Source of the DNA: Polytrichum commune
Taxonomy: Eukaryota; Streptophyta; Polytrichopsida; Polytrichales; Polytrichaceae
Assembly: GCA_950295325.1 (NCBI GenBank)
Contig: OX485809.1
Location: 32,440,144 to 32,504,143, forward strand
DNA: 64,000 nt
Reading direction: 5' to 3'
How positions within the stretch are numbered: the stretch's first letter is position 1; every line of letters starts with the position of its first letter. The notes under the pieces are model-generated. The model did not search any database, was not told the origin of the DNA, and worked only from the letters and a program-made list of their open reading frames with translations. This document shows, piece by piece, positions 12,451 through 25,400 of this stretch. Both the position numbers and the translations under genes were made by a program.

Positions 12451-12629
12451 CCCGGGGAGATTTTTGGGCACAGTCGCTTAAAATCTGAGTGTTACCAAGT
12501 GCCACAGCAGGTTCCATGTTACGATTTCTTTTTTCTTTGTCTTTTTTATTTACTGATTTGAGGTTCCTCTTAATTGTTCGATTATTTTCCTGAAGTCTTG
12601 AACTTCACTCAGTTCAGCTGTAAACTACA
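12451..12629 (-). mobile_element. Family B copy, truncated and diverged
   Basis: Begins CCCGGGGAGATTTTTGGGCA and keeps CTTGAACTTCACTCAG and CAGCTGTAAACTAC, but lacks the AACCGG-rich 5' end of the family. The family G element follows directly. Confidence 0.6.
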
Positions 12630-12636
12630 TGGAATA

Positions 12637-13027
12637 CATTGTTTAGTGTCATATGGTATTTTATGTCACTACGGTAACTTTTTGAATTGGATGACAGTGC
12701 TTATGAATAAGTGAACACATACTGTCATGGATGATGGATGAGTTCATCCATTGGCCAAAACCCTACCTTCTCTTGTCAGCATCTTGTGATAAAGTATTGT
12801 CATGGATGATTGGAATTCGGACGAAGAATCACTTGGTGAGCAGAGTAATTGCAACACTGTGAAGCTATAAATCCCCCCCCCCAAAAAAAATAAAAAATAA
12901 AAAATTACAAGGAATGACAAATAATGTTGGGTTAAGATTTAGTGTTGGTGACACTATACCACAGTTTTACAATTTAGTACTGAGCAAGACAATTAGAATC
13001 GGTGACACTAAATATCATATTTAGTGT
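12637..13027. mobile_element. Family G MITE (391 bp), ATTTAGTG ends
   Basis: Starts after a TA with CATTGTTTAGTGTCATATGG and ends ATATCATATTTAGTG followed by TA. The interior marks GATGGATGAGTTCATCCAT and AGCAAGACAATTAGAATCGG recur in the copies at 48.8, 49.3 and 58.9 kb. An oligo-C/oligo-A run near 12876-12890 is kept in the same place in other copies. Confidence 0.8.
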
Positions 13028-13250
13028 AGCGGTGGGTTTTATCCCTGTGCATCATTCCCTCTTATGTACTGACTGTGCTCGTGGCTCAGGGGTATATGAG
13101 TGTTCTTTAGTTCCGTTGATGTTGGTTTATTGATACAATACATTCACATGTATATCATACCGACATTGGAATAAACAACTTCGTAAAGATACCTAGAACC
13201 AACACTATCTTCCTCGACCATAGATTTGAAGGTCCCCTAATATATGTTCG

Positions 13251-14496
13251 ATGTTGGCTTTGGTATACGTGAATGACAGGATGTTGGGTTGCTGTATATC
13301 CAACTTTACATATGAATGCAGAATGGGGATTGGTGGTTTCTTGGCGGAAACATTTGGCCATACATTGTTGTGTGTGACATGTCAAACAGAAGATTGTTTC
13401 AAATGCAATTTGGAAGTAAATTCGTTTTGTCTTGAAGCCTTTCATTCGAGTATATCATCCAGAGACGAGGCTCGATTCATATTCCACTATTATGCGTCCA
13501 CTCTATATAAGCCACGCGACTCAGCTTAATTGGACACCTGTGATTTGTGTGAATTGTTCTTTTGGTTCCGTCGTCAACAAAATTGGGAGGGCCTCTACGA
13601 TCACTTGAAAGAGAAAGAGAAATTTTCACATTGTACTTTTATAATTCAGGTGTCCCAACTCCAGAACATTACTCAGCCAATGAGCTGTGTTCATGGACCC
13701 TGTAGTAGATTCGAGAATTAAATCCTGCAGATGCTGGAATCCCAGTGCTTCAGACTGAATCTGAAGTTCAAGGTAGTTGAACACAACTCATCACCTGAGT
13801 AATGTTATGTTTGATTCTGGAACTTCAATTTCTTTGTGATTGGCGACTGCTAAATGGGGTGAGACGATTCACGATCCGATCTGTGGAGTTGGAAGTTGCC
13901 ACAATAAGCTCCATATCCCTTGAAGTAATTGTTGGTTATAGTTGCGACTCCTGGAATGCACACACAGCAAAATGTGGAGCATGAATAAATAACTACTTAC
14001 CGTGTGCGCAAATGACAGTGACAAGGAATTTAGCTCAAAAAGTGCTGAGCATGGCAAGGGACAGGGTCGTTTGCTTTTGCAGAATCGAACATTCACTCAA
14101 AATGTTTCAAGCACACAGAAGGATCAGTTAGGCCGAACTTATATTGACAAGTCGATTCCAGGTTTGTCAAAGTGGAAACCACTGAATCATAGTATTGTGA
14201 CCTTCGCTGAATGATATTCTTTATCACATCACTAATAAGGAGATATTGAATGATTAAAGGAAGCTCTGTGGTAGCTGAGAATGGAATCGCTGTATCCCCA
14301 TCTTTCATTAAAAAAGCCTGAAAGGCGAGCAATTTGGGGACTCTCAAGTTCAGGCTATACTTATATGTCAGTCATCCTGGGATGCAGATATAAACCAGAT
14401 CGTATTTTACTCGAGCATCATGCGTGTGTAGTCAGTGGAAGAAAGAGAAAAAGTAAAGAAAAGGAGAACGGACATCGATTTTTGCAGCCGATATGA
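13251..14496 (+). other. Row of small unrecognised + strand reading frames; possible gene remnant
   Basis: Five consecutive frames lie on one strand: 13251-13529 (92 aa, Cys-rich, with CVTCQTEDCFKCNL), 13530-13721, 13802-13984, 14002-14214 (70 aa, polar, GKGQGRLLLQNRTFTQNVSS) and 14281-14496. Part of the row is covered by a family H MITE (13665-13806). I recognise no domain. The 14002-14214 frame follows an acceptor-like AATGACAG and looks exon-like in composition, but nothing proves expression. It may be a fragmented gene or chance. Confidence 0.2.
13665..13806. mobile_element. Family H MITE (142 bp)
   Basis: Ends AACATTACTCAGCC and CCTGAGTAATGTT match the other three family H copies; the interior is largely different. 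Confidence 0.65.
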
Positions 14497-14550
14497 ATGA
14501 GGGTCTGTTCATCCTAGAATGTAAACCCCTTTCGAGTATGTAACAGGAGT

Positions 14551-14933
14551 AAGGTATGCGGGTGTTATTCGGTTAATTTTGTCGATCGGACCTCTAATTT
14601 GATTGGTTTGTAGTTTAACAGTGAAGATCAAAGAACAAACACCATAAAAACATTTATGTTCTAAAGAGATTACACAATCTCTGCAACGTTTATTATTCAT
14701 CCCACAATCAATAGCAAACAAAATCGAGAGGTCCTATGCACTCTATTAAGATATAGATAAACATGCATTTTGAGTAATCATAACTAAATCAGAGAAGGCC
14801 TGGTTTTCAATCCGATTTTTGCTCATGCTTCATCGTAGATTTGCTAATGGAACACAAGTTTCATTGCATAAATCTTCTCGGTAGAAGGTGGAGAACATGA
14901 AAAACAAATCGAATAACACCCATGTACCTTATC
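14551..14933. mobile_element. Family A short element with GGGTGTTATTCGG ends
   Basis: Inverted ends TAAGGTATGCGGGTGTTATT and AATAACACCCATGTACCTTA. About 383 bp, non-coding. The same terminal motif occurs at 38960, 39698, 1228 and 1690. Confidence 0.75.
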
Positions 14934-15924
14934 GCCTACCTGTCTGTGGGAGCCAGCACGATGATTGATACTAATTTTCCTACACGAGCCAGGAAACCAA
15001 ATAAGAAGTTGACAGTGAGGGAGTAATTAATTGAGTGGAATACACGAACATAAAGCTATAGGGGTCAGGTTCATGGTTGCTGTTTGTAAAGGATTGGGAA
15101 GAATTTTAAATAGCATTCTCCACTCTTAAGATGTGACTCCTAGGACTATCCCGATCACACGGCTCCAATAGACTCACATTCGCTGGGCACTCTGAAGGAT
15201 TGAAATATTTTAATTCCTCACAAGTTCTCTCCAAATTACGCAATGCAGTCACTTAGAATTGGACAAGGAAGAAGTTGCCATAACCAATTGTATGTGGAAA
15301 CTAACTCCATTATGAAGACCTGTAAAGAGATTCTCTCTGTTTCATCAAAATTTGAGAAGATTCAATTGTTACAAAAGTTCAAGTTATAAAGGTGGGACAG
15401 CTAGTGAATCTTTCTCTAAATTTGGATGATGGGATGGACAAGGGAGTTCAATAAATATACATAGAATACATATATCCAAGAATCTAAGTTTTCAAATTTT
15501 GGAGTTCATATACCTATTCTACAGGTAGTCAAAGTTCATTAACTGGATGATGAGTGCCTCTCACGATGTTGCCCACAACACTGAAAATGGCGGATCCTTG
15601 TTGCAGTGGGACAACACCCCGGGCATGAAAATTTGCGCCCTCCTTCATGTTTTAGTAACCTTTTTACAAGTTCCAAAACAACTTCAAAACGTGGTCCTCC
15701 TTCATATTAAAAACTAATTCAATCAAGACTTGCACCCATCTATTCTTGAGATATTGAAGAATCTCCATGCTAAGTGGACCCCCCGGATGAAGACATGAAG
15801 TGACTCCATTGTGGCTCCTCTTTTTGAGAGAGGCCCCATGGGGTTCCCTCTGGAAATAAAAGATTAACCAGCTGGACCCGTTCCAAGCATCCGGAAATCT
15901 CCAGTATTGAGAAGAGATTCGCAC

Positions 15925-16156
15925 CAGTGCCTGGGAAATTTTTGGGCATAGTTAGTCGGTGAAGATCCTAGTGATTCTAAATCCAACTGGTTACATGTTG
16001 ACATCTTCCGGTCTTGCTTCATTCACTTGAGGTATATTCTTCTATAGATTCCTCTAAAATGATTGGTAATTCTCCTGAAGTCTCCAACTTCAATCGGTTA
16101 TTTCTCAAACTCAGCCGGTTCATCTGTAACTAACTGCCGGTTCTCCCCGGACAGTG
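15925..16156 (-). mobile_element. Family B hAT-like MITE, full-length 232 bp, with 8-bp target duplication
   Basis: Left end CAGTGCCTGGGAAATTTTTG, right end GGTTCTCCCCGGACAGTG. The flanks are ATTCGCAC (15917-15924) and ATTTGCAC (16157-16164), an 8-bp duplication with one mismatch. Length equals the copy at 38329-38560. Confidence 0.88.
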
Positions 16157-16749
16157 ATTTGCACGGCTACTGGCTTTAACTGTGCTTATGCTATACAATT
16201 ACCTTTTCCATAATTCAAATCAGAAGCTCACACCTCAAGGTGGAAGATGTGGGCCAATATAGTACCCAATTTGTGGGTGGGCAAGGTACCTGCTTTGTAG
16301 TTAATTACATCTTCATCATGTATACTTCAGCATGAGGTGAATGAAGAATGAGACTGATTCAAAAGACGTCAACGCATCATTCTGCATCGAACGTGCTAAC
16401 CTACACAAGGAAGTTGAGTGTAGACTCTCAATCTGCATAAATTACACCTCATGTTGCATAGTGATCACTGCCACTGCAAGGTCTGAAAATTGGTGTCAAA
16501 TTATAGCCTTAACATGCTCCCCTGTTAATTTTGACACAAACACTTAAATGTCTTCAACTTTGCAGAAGCTCAGCTGAACAAATGGTTGAGTGTGGCCCAC
16601 ACTATTCATCATCGACCCACATAAACGATCTTGTGGTTGAGATTGGGTGAGATTGAGAGACAGTGACATAGGACACTTGTTTCTAAAGTACACAGAATTC
16701 ATTCGGATACCTTTCTCTCTAGATTGGTGTTTCACGCGATGAATGTGAG

Positions 16750-17650
16750 ATATTGAACAAGAAAACGCAAATTCAAATTGTGTATGTAGACGTTTGTCTC
16801 ATAATTTTTGGAGCTCATATGAGTATCTTATTCAATAACAAAGTGCAGATTCTCATGCTCATCAAATGGTCATACAGGTCCTCCAATTATGTTGACTATT
16901 CAATTTAGGAAGGTTAGCATATTTTGAGTGTGTACTCCAACCTTTCTTATGAACAACTCCTTTTAGTGTTGATTCTTAGATTCACACTTAACCACATTTC
17001 ACTCAAATATAGGTGTCCAATTTATTGGTAGGTTGAATTTTTGGATTTAGGCATGTCTGCCTTACATACACGTCATGCATGAGGCCACTCTAATCCACAC
17101 TAAATCACATATATAGTGTATCAAGCATACCAAAACTACAATTTACTGACCACTCGTCTTTGTAAGAGGCTCTTCCCTAAATGCAATTGCCCAATGTATT
17201 TGCAAGTCAAACAAAAGGGGCTGACATAATGGGCAATTGTCCCATGGGAGAATGCAAAGCCATGAACACATAATCCTTAACCATGTAAGTTACATTTGCC
17301 TTATGGGGTCACTCTAATCGCATACCTGTATTTGTGTGGTATATGACAAGATTTATAGTTAAGAATGGACACAAACTACATGTGTCAAAATGAGATTGAA
17401 CTATGTGCTCAAAATATGTTACCCATTGTAGGTTCAATAGTGAATGTAGTTGGGAGGGCTATGTGATCACTAAACAATGAGAACCTTCACATTAAGCTTT
17501 TGTCAACATCTCAACTCTTGAAACTTGAAATGACAATCTTCACAATTCATGATTACTAAGTGGCAAAAACAAGATCCAATCTGATCCGATAGTCAAAATC
17601 TTTGTGGGGTTGGAAGCTCCCAGAATTTCGCCACATACCTCATACATAGT
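16750..17650. repeat. Family A arms in opposite orientation
   Basis: A minus-strand arm at about 16800-17030 (CACTCAAATATAGGTGTCCA) and a plus-strand arm at 17320-17650 (AATGGACAC, CAATGAGATTGAACTATGTG, GTTGGGAGGGCTATGTGATC). They may belong to one decayed element or two. Confidence 0.55.
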
Positions 17651-17854
17651 CCTTCCTATACATTTCAGAACATTCAGAATGGGAAGCTCCTAATCAAGCC
17701 CCTTAGCTTCACCATATGTGACAACTTTTCATCAAAACATGCAACAATGCATTATTCACATACAAGCCATTTGGTGTGAGAATCTCAAATCTGTTCACTC
17801 CAGACTTAGGTTCAATTGAACTCAAATTCATGCAGACAGAACCTGCATAGAACA

Positions 17855-17889
<35 letters not shown>

Positions 17890-18185
17890 CATACCACCAA
17901 CACAATCGTAGAGAATGGGATGTGTTTGATGTTGCCACAACTGTGAATTATGGTGTTGCTGTGTATTATGAGTTAGTTTAATTCCATGTCTACCTCTGAA
18001 ACATATCACAAGAAATAGAGGGACCTTGAAGAATTTCAAATGTGAACACCTTGAACGGCTGCAAACAAGCTTGTTTCTACCTAATCTCTCCCAAGGTAAA
18101 GGCTATAGTTGCCACATGAGTAATTGGAAATATACACTGCACCTAACTATTCCCACTTGATCTAGGAACCGTAGTGGTAGAGTTC

Positions 18186-18290
18186 ATCAAAAATCAAGTG
18201 TTAGGAAGGGCACCCATCCAACCACTATTATGGCCAATTGCTTGACCTTGGAGATCCCACAAAATCCAGGTTATGGCTTTGGGTTTAGGT
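18186..18290 (-). ncRNA. Second, more decayed 5S-rRNA-like copy
   Basis: On the minus strand it reads GGGATCTCCAAGGTCAAGC, then GGTTGGATGGGTGCCCTTCC and TAACACTTG, parallel to the copy at 41838-41946, including the shared non-5S flank AAACCCAAAGCC. The C-box region is better kept than the rest. Confidence 0.45.
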
Positions 18291-18764
18291 CATCTTGGTG
18301 CAATCAATGACATTCTTCAACAATCACTGTTGGTTCACATCTGGACGTAGTTGGGTTCTAACACAATACTATTCATTGTGCACAACACTATTTCATTGTT
18401 CCTGGACATTGTTCAAACCAAACCCAACCCTGCAACTAAAGAATGTTACGATCATCTCTACCTATTTGCAAGATATATTTTTTCCTACCCCCAAGCATTT
18501 CAAAATAACTACAGCTTGCGTGGTGGGGGAGGGGGGAGGGTCCGCACACATTTAAATACATCGGTTTTTTAACATTTCAATGAACTTGGGGTAGAAGCAT
18601 TTTGACCTTGACATTTGTGCAATCTTGAGGAGCTTGGTTTCAAGATTAGTCCTTTTCTTTGATTAAAAGTGCAATTCTCCCACTCCTATCGGAAACACAG
18701 AGGTTCCAAGCCTGACAAGTCTGACAGCATGGATGGTAGACTTCAGTGGCTTAGAAAAGGCCAA

Positions 18765-18867
18765 ACATTCATTTAACCTGAAAGATATCAACATGTAACC
18801 AGTTGGATTTGGACACACTTGGAAGTTGGATCTCAACCAATTTTGCCCAAATCTCCCCGGATACTGC
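18765..18867 (+). mobile_element. Family B partial copy
   Basis: Keeps only the 3' half: AACATGTAACCAGTTGGATT, TCTCAACCAATTTTGCCC and CTCCCCGGATACTG. Confidence 0.65.
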
Positions 18868-20199
18868 TCCAGCCTCAATCAACAATTGAAGAAATTTCAC
18901 AGTACCAATTAAGAACTCATATTTAGAATTGCCAGGAGCTTATGAGCACTTCTGATCCACATGCAAATTCCAAGCATGTTGGGGAGGCACGTCCAAGCAA
19001 TGCTACATCCTGCCTATTGTGACAACCCTCAAAGTTAGCCATTAACAAATTTTGACCATTTTGATTTCTAGTAGATCGCACAAAGCACAAGACTCTTGCA
19101 GAAACCCGTATTCCAAACAACAATGGTCCTGTACGACTACACAAAAGAGAATTTACGTTTGAGTGCAAACTGCACAGTCGGATTCCCAAGACTTGATAAC
19201 CAAGAGTTTGGGCTGAAGAAAAGAACCCCAGGAAATATAGGTAAAAATGAGCTGTGAAGTGCTGCTGGGACTGCCTGTGTAATGCAGTTAGCATATCTCA
19301 CCATGGATTAATACAAGACTTGCAAGAATTGTCTATGGAAGGCTTAATTTCTGGAATCAAGTAAAATCTAAATTGAGAAGGAAACCTTGGATATGCCCAC
19401 ACACTATACAGAGAGATGATGGAGCAGAAGAGGCAGTTATCAACCACTCAGTTTGATAAGCTCTCATGGCAGCGTCCCAAACCCTAAATGCCACAAGAAT
19501 TATCACCAACACAACTTGACATGCAATATTCCCTGATGAACTGGAGTTGAGAGGAGAAGACTCCAGATTAGAAAGAAAATTAGAAAGAACTCATCAGATG
19601 AGATGAGTAGTATGCAAGATCCGGTTTCTCTCCATGGTACATCGACAGCTTGTGCCATTCATTCCCCTTCTCAAGCCTCCTGAACTACAGGACATGACTA
19701 TGTAAACCCTTGGATATAAATAACCAATCCACTAGCTCCATGTAGAGAGCATTTCATCCAAAACCTCCGGTTCTCGTCTCTGAACAGTCCGGTCATGTTC
19801 CACAAACGGCTTGAGTAGGTAGATGTCTCATCGTTACACAACTGCAACTTGTCGCCAGATCTACATGACGTAACCCCGGCCTCAAGCACACTGAACATGA
19901 CCCTGGACATTACCATTTGGACGCCCTCTCCTCTAAATCTCCCAAACATAGAAGTCTGCAACCTGGATGGAGCATCATGGCGAAGGAGGCCATGAGTTAT
20001 GATGCTACCGGGAGAAGGGTTATTATCCTCATCCCCAATCCCGAATCGCCACCTCACGCGTCAAATGGTTATGGGAATCAACGTTTGTATTGTGCAGGTT
20101 CTCTCTCTCCCCCCTCCCTAAAAACTAAGACCTATGTAAGTAATTGAACGTGTCAAAAGATATGTACAGATGAGTGATCTGATAGACTACTATGCACAT
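18868..20199. other. Downstream flank of the fucosyltransferase: no recognised gene
   Basis: Two minus-strand frames of 123 aa (18923-19294) and 119 aa (19698-20057) are open but show no domain or homopolymer bias. They lie on the same strand as, and beyond, the fucosyltransferase stop, so 3' untranslated sequence or chance are both possible. Confidence 0.3.
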
Positions 20200-20345
20200 A
20201 CCTAGGTTACAAGCTCACCGGGCCATTCCATCGTCCCAGGGTTATAATCTCACCGGGCAATTGCATCACCCCAGGGTGACAATCTCACCAGGCAATTGCA
20301 TCACCTAGGATTATGATCTCACCGGGCAATTGCAATTCGCATCAC
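20200..20345. repeat. Minisatellite of about 36 bp x 4 abutting the fucosyltransferase stop codon
   Basis: Four imperfect units built around the core ATCTCACCGGGCAATTGCAT, separated by variants of CACCCCAGGGTTATA. The last unit ends in GCATCACC, and the TCA inside it is the complement of the gene's TGA stop, so the array reaches the last codon. It would form the start of the 3' untranslated region. Confidence 0.85.
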
Positions 20346-21107
20346 CTCTGGTCGAAGATTTTGACACCCCAAGAGACATCTTCGCAGGTTTTGATGAAAG
20401 GGAGGATGGTTGCGGCATTGGGATACCAGCCCTTGTATTCGCAATCCATCTTCGGAGGGACGTGGAGGCACGGCTCCAGTGATTCCCCAAGGTTGCAATT
20501 ACCATTGACACGAATGTCTTCTTCAAATTCCGCTGCGGTGCGGTCCCGAGTTTTAGTGAGGATCCAGGGAGTTACTCCTGCGATCCCCTGTGCGACATAG
20601 CCAAATGTGGACCACGGGCTGGTAAGCAGTGCGTCACTGAAGGACAGGATGTATATGTCCGCAAAGGCTATTTTGTTGTGCTCCACTGAGTTGGACATTT
20701 GCATGCCCTCGTAGCTCGGCGTGTGGACATCCACAATGTGGCCGCTCTCGGTTGCTGCATTCCCCTCGTAAAACTGGCGCATCGCCTCGTAGAATTCTTT
20801 GTGCAGTGATGTCACCACAATGGAGACGGAGGACGTTGAGTTTTCGTTTTCGTTTTCGTTTTCGTTGTGGTATGGGTCGGCCTGCTCCTCTCGCTCTTGG
20901 TCCCGTGTCACATTCGGCAACAGCTTGCTTCCAAGAACGCATGAGATAATCTGAGGCGCATTCGCAAGGGACGGACACATGCGAGTCATGTACAAGGAGA
21001 TAGTTCGTGAGGTTGCAATCTTTAACTTACATTGCATAATTGTTTGCTAGCTTCAATTTTTAGCCAAAGTAATCGAGCTATCACAAAAATGTATACATTT
21101 TTATGTA

Positions 21108-21141
<34 letters not shown>

Positions 21142-22431
21142 CTTGCAAAGAAATTGAAAGAATCAGCAAAGATGAAACCTAGGTACCTGCTTTGTTTCTA
21201 ACGGAATGGTGACGTTGCTCGGATTGAGTATTCGAACTTGGAGACCGACTTTGCGTTGCGCATTTGACAAATACGCATTGTAGAAGGGCAGAATTATCTC
21301 CCACACAGAATCCGAGGGGTGAAGAAGGTAACGACTAACATGGTGGAAAAGGGTCTCGCGTTCCGGAAACATCTTGTCAAGTTCCGCATGAAACCTAGGA
21401 ACGAAATGCAATGCCGGAGCGAAGTACAGGTCCGACATCAAGAAGAGCCAAGGCGTCTCTTCCAAGTAGTCCTGGGAGAATTCACAGAAAAACCTGCTAT
21501 CATTTTGATTGTAGTTGTGAAAGAGGTTCGCAAAAACGTTTCCATCCTCAGACTTGGTAACATATCCATTCTGTACCAAACTCCCGAACCTTCCCGTAGA
21601 GTTCGGGTGTGTAATGCTCTCCCAATCGAATGCTACCTGATCCGGAAGTAGCCACGAAGTGGCTGGGAAAGGCTCGCAAAGGAGCTTGTCAATCTGGTTG
21701 CCCGGAGCGAGAAGCAGCACCCGGTTCGTGACAAGTGCGTAAACGAAAGAGGACACCAGCGATATAATGCGGTTTCCAAGGCCGTTGTCATTCACGATCC
21801 ACACCGCGAACCGGCAGTCACCGAGTTCTTCTGGCGCAGCGCCCTGGCCAAACCTTTCGGCCACTTCCACACACTTGCGATGCCGTTGTTCGTATCCACG
21901 AAGCTTTGCAATAAGGTATGCAGACGGCTGGTAATTGGAAGCATTTCGGAGCCAGTATTCTTGCGTTCGGCTAATGCACTTTCTGTCTCCTGCGTAAAGC
22001 TCAAGCGGTGGCAATAAGCCTCCAAGTGTTGTGTCAGATGTTCTCCTCGTTGCATTTTCCACTGCAATACGCCGGTCGTAGCATTATGATCACAAGTTGT
22101 CAAACCTCACTCTAAAGCCGATACAAAGAGCATCGCGAACATCAAGCGCAATGCCATGAGCAACGCTATGAGTGAACTTAGTAGTGAGTGAGGACGTACC
22201 TATGGAGCCGGAGGGGATCTCACTAGCTACCTCGTCCAGGGGTTGGAAAACGGAGTTGTACGTTAACAAGAGTGGCAGCACTGTGAATATCACAAAAATC
22301 CCCCAGACCGCTGGCTTTTGACACCAGTCTTGCACGATCTCAAGGCCCGTCTCGGAACCGATTTTCTTCGGGGAGTTGGTGAAGGGCAAGGACTCGTTGC
22401 GCTTCACCTTCCGCTGCTGCTGAGAATCCAT
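20342..22431 (-). CDS. GT37 family alpha-fucosyltransferase (xyloglucan fucosyltransferase-like), 3 exons
   Basis: Predicted Golgi type II membrane enzyme that would transfer fucose from GDP-fucose to a cell-wall glycan such as xyloglucan or arabinogalactan; the acceptor cannot be read from sequence. Exons on the minus strand: 22431-22200, 22061-21187 and 21046-20342, joined by GT-AG introns of 138 and 140 bp, giving 603 residues (Arabidopsis FUT1 is about 558). A basic cytosolic tail is followed by one membrane helix at about 41-58. Family blocks in order: GLGNRI (171-176), CEPFPATSWLLP (206-217), VGLQVRI (349-355, the GDP-fucose motif), LLTSPWSTFGYVAQG (509-523) and CEDVSWG (590-596). An Asn-Glu dipeptide run (430-438) sits in a poorly conserved loop. 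The first splice is phase 1, GSI-G|GT joined to TG-GAA, and keeps the frame. The third-exon acceptor is less certain: AG sites 21 and 27 bases further in are also in frame. A TATA-like stretch lies near 22708-22722, about 280 bp before the ATG. Family assignment is firm; substrate is not. Confidence 0.93.
21047..21186 (-). other. Second intron of the fucosyltransferase gene, carrying a microsatellite
   Basis: A 140-bp GT-AG intron inferred from the frame break between the two large reading frames. It contains a compound (TG)n-(TA)n microsatellite at about 21103-21142, so its length is probably polymorphic. The donor reads AAGCAG|GTACCT on the minus strand; the preferred acceptor reads GCTAG|CAAACA. 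Confidence 0.75.
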
Positions 22432-25400
22432 TTGTGAACTTCCACAGATGGATCCTCTGCACAGAATGAATCACATCACCATAGCACGTCACCTTCTAGA
22501 TTACTCTTGTGGCATTGTATCTTCTCTCGTGACCTTTCCCCGAATGATGATGATGTGCTTGACCACATGATCACGGAGAACTTCATTTGAATGAATCACG
22601 GAGCTCAAGCTTGAGGTACTGTAGAGAGATTTGCGTATGAGCGGCGAGGGCCACTCAAACATTTGTGATTCCTAGGAGACACCTCCCTCTCGGGAGCCTT
22701 TGACCATTTGAAAATATATAAAATAACTGCAAAGAACTTTTGTGATTAATAAGCACGGGCGAGAGGAAGGATGCTTGTGTTTGGACTGGCCTGAGCGGGA
22801 ACTAAATATTAACTTAAGTTTCTGTAATTCCTAAATACTCACGTTCCGGACCTCCGGTTACCTGCTGTGGCTATTTACTCCCTCAGCTATCCACGGCAGG
22901 TGTGCCAATTTTAGAAACAGGTAGTGACGTGCAAGTAGATCTACTGTCCTGCCGGAAACATTGAATAGTTTTTCCAGCAAGCTTTTTTTTTTTTTTTTTT
23001 TGAGACAGAAGGCCAACCGAGCCAACGCCAGAAATGAATACCACAAAAAGGAAAAAACACGCCCTCACAGAGGGGAGGCGGGGCCCCTCGGGCGTGAAAT
23101 TTTTTCCTGCTAGCTTTCAAATCCGTCCGAAGTTTCGGATCGTATTTTCCTCAGCCCTAATAAGGTCTCCCCTTCACTAGGCCAGCCTGCTAACTCCTTT
23201 GTCAGACCGGAAGACTTCTCGCCCCTCATGAGTGCACGTTTTTCCAGTTGTAATGGAATGAGTCCCGAATTAGCATGGCGCTGATCGATTGATCAGGAAA
23301 ATTTCAATACGAGAAAAGAACATTTTAATTGTGACGATACCAGGCTGCCTCGCCTCTGTCAACGAGATAAAGGCACCCTCACCGACTCACCAACAAAGAT
23401 TTCTTTCAAGCATGAAATTCCTGGAGGCTTGGAGCATGTCTTCCTCATCCATTCTCCTCCTTTCCTGTTCTCATGGACTCTAGAGTCTACTACGTATGCA
23501 AGAACACTCAGAGGTGGCATATTTCTCTCAATAATTTATGCAATAACAGAATCAAGAGATGGCACGCCATCACATAACATGCCGCCAATGCAGACAAGTA
23601 TCCTGATTCCTTATCATACAAGACCTACTGGAGCTACAGATCCGATCAACAGGCAAGATTGGCGAGGGAGGCGAAGCAAGAGCGAATATGCCTCAGCTCA
23701 ATAAATTACACTAGGATCATTGATTTGCCGTCCACATTCCCCTGGAGAAATTACTTCGACATTGATGCAGCAAAGGCATCGTGATGAAGTTGGTGCCGGC
23801 CGAAATTAACTTCCTTGTATGTGAGACACTAGTATGGGCCCATGCATATGAATAATGTCTTGGGGCATCCATGCACCGTCCGCTGCCGCCGTCGACGGTC
23901 GGCTGTTTTGAAAGTTTGCAAGGGCAACTGCGTGACCCTTCCGTAGTCTATTGTCTAGTAGGTACTTTTGCATATTTTCTGCACACTTTGTTCCTTGAGG
24001 AAGTTTCTAACTCTTGGGATTGAAGTCACATGCCCCTGGCCATGCTATATATACTTAGCAGGCTACAGCAGCAAACCGTTGCGGAACAACGTGGTGTAAC
24101 TGAATCGCAAAGATCTCATCCCTGGTCATCAGTGGGTTCATCATTCCAGCCTATGTTTACTACTTTCTCAAGATGGAGATGACAGGAACTAGTCTTTGCC
24201 TCTTAAATCCTATGTCCAGCATTGTAGATACTAGGATGTGAAGTAAAGCTGTCCCATGTGTCCAGAAAGCAGATGCAATATATGAAACAGTACCACATAG
24301 CACAAACAATGGCGAAGAAAGAAGGTCTATGGATTAAGCATCGATCGTGAGCAAAAGAGCATCAGCTCCTTGAGAGCAACAAGTAAAGGGTTTGAGACAA
24401 CGCTGTTCACTGTCTCCCACATTGTGAGAAATGTGCACTGTATAGCAGCTACTGTAACTTACAGGAATTGAACGGCCAGCCACACGTCGGGGGCATGTCG
24501 GATTAATCGATCCACCTACATTTTACCTTTGCAATTACTCCCTCCCACTTCTTCTCTGATCACATCCATAAGATATAGGTACAGCTCACCAAACACGCCA
24601 TGTTATTCACCTCTGCACAAATTTACCTCATCGTCCTCTCAAAACCATATATGGTAGTACAGTACACTACCTCAATTGCTGCAATGTGCACGGACAGAAT
24701 TTTATCCACATAAATTACTGATTTCTGGTTCTAAAATTGCAGGAGAACTATCACGTCCACGTGACGACGTGCATTGGGCACTCTCGTCCTTCCATCAATC
24801 CGAGGGAGCCACTGATTTTGCAGCTTGGCGAGCCTTGACATTTCTCCTCACTTTGTGGTCATCCTCACAGATCTCAGTCCACTCTTCTTCCACATCCACA
24901 ACATAAACATTAACTTAACTACTGGCCTGCCGCGAGGAAGTTTCTCTTTCTTCCCAATAATTTTAACAGCTACAGGAATATGCATCAATTCTTCAGTTTC
25001 CACGTGCTCTAAGAATTTGTCTAACGCTCGCTGTGACTCTCTGGCCATGGAATCAACAGCCATAACAACCCACCAGTCTCACCAATTGTAACTTAACCCC
25101 TGTTGCTGCTTCAGCTTCCACTTCACATAGCCGTGCCATCTTGCACCGCTTGAGCTCCATCTTGCAAATTTGATGGGTCAAGGTAATCAAAAAGAATATG
25201 AGCCATTACATGTGCCTAAGATTGTGGAGCTTTGTTGTAAGTTGCTCCCTTCCCTGCTTTGTTTGCAACGATTTCAAGCTCAAACTTGAACTAGTAGAAT
25301 TTTCAAGCTCAGTAGGACTCTCTTCTACAAGTTCAGTGAAGTTCTATGGACTTGAACTTGAAAATCAATTCAAAGGAACTGGGGAGTAACCCTAGAGACA

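Noticed and set aside
21319-21651. 110-aa plus-strand frame and similar frames opposite the fucosyltransferase
   Set aside because: Antisense shadows of the conserved minus-strand coding exons.
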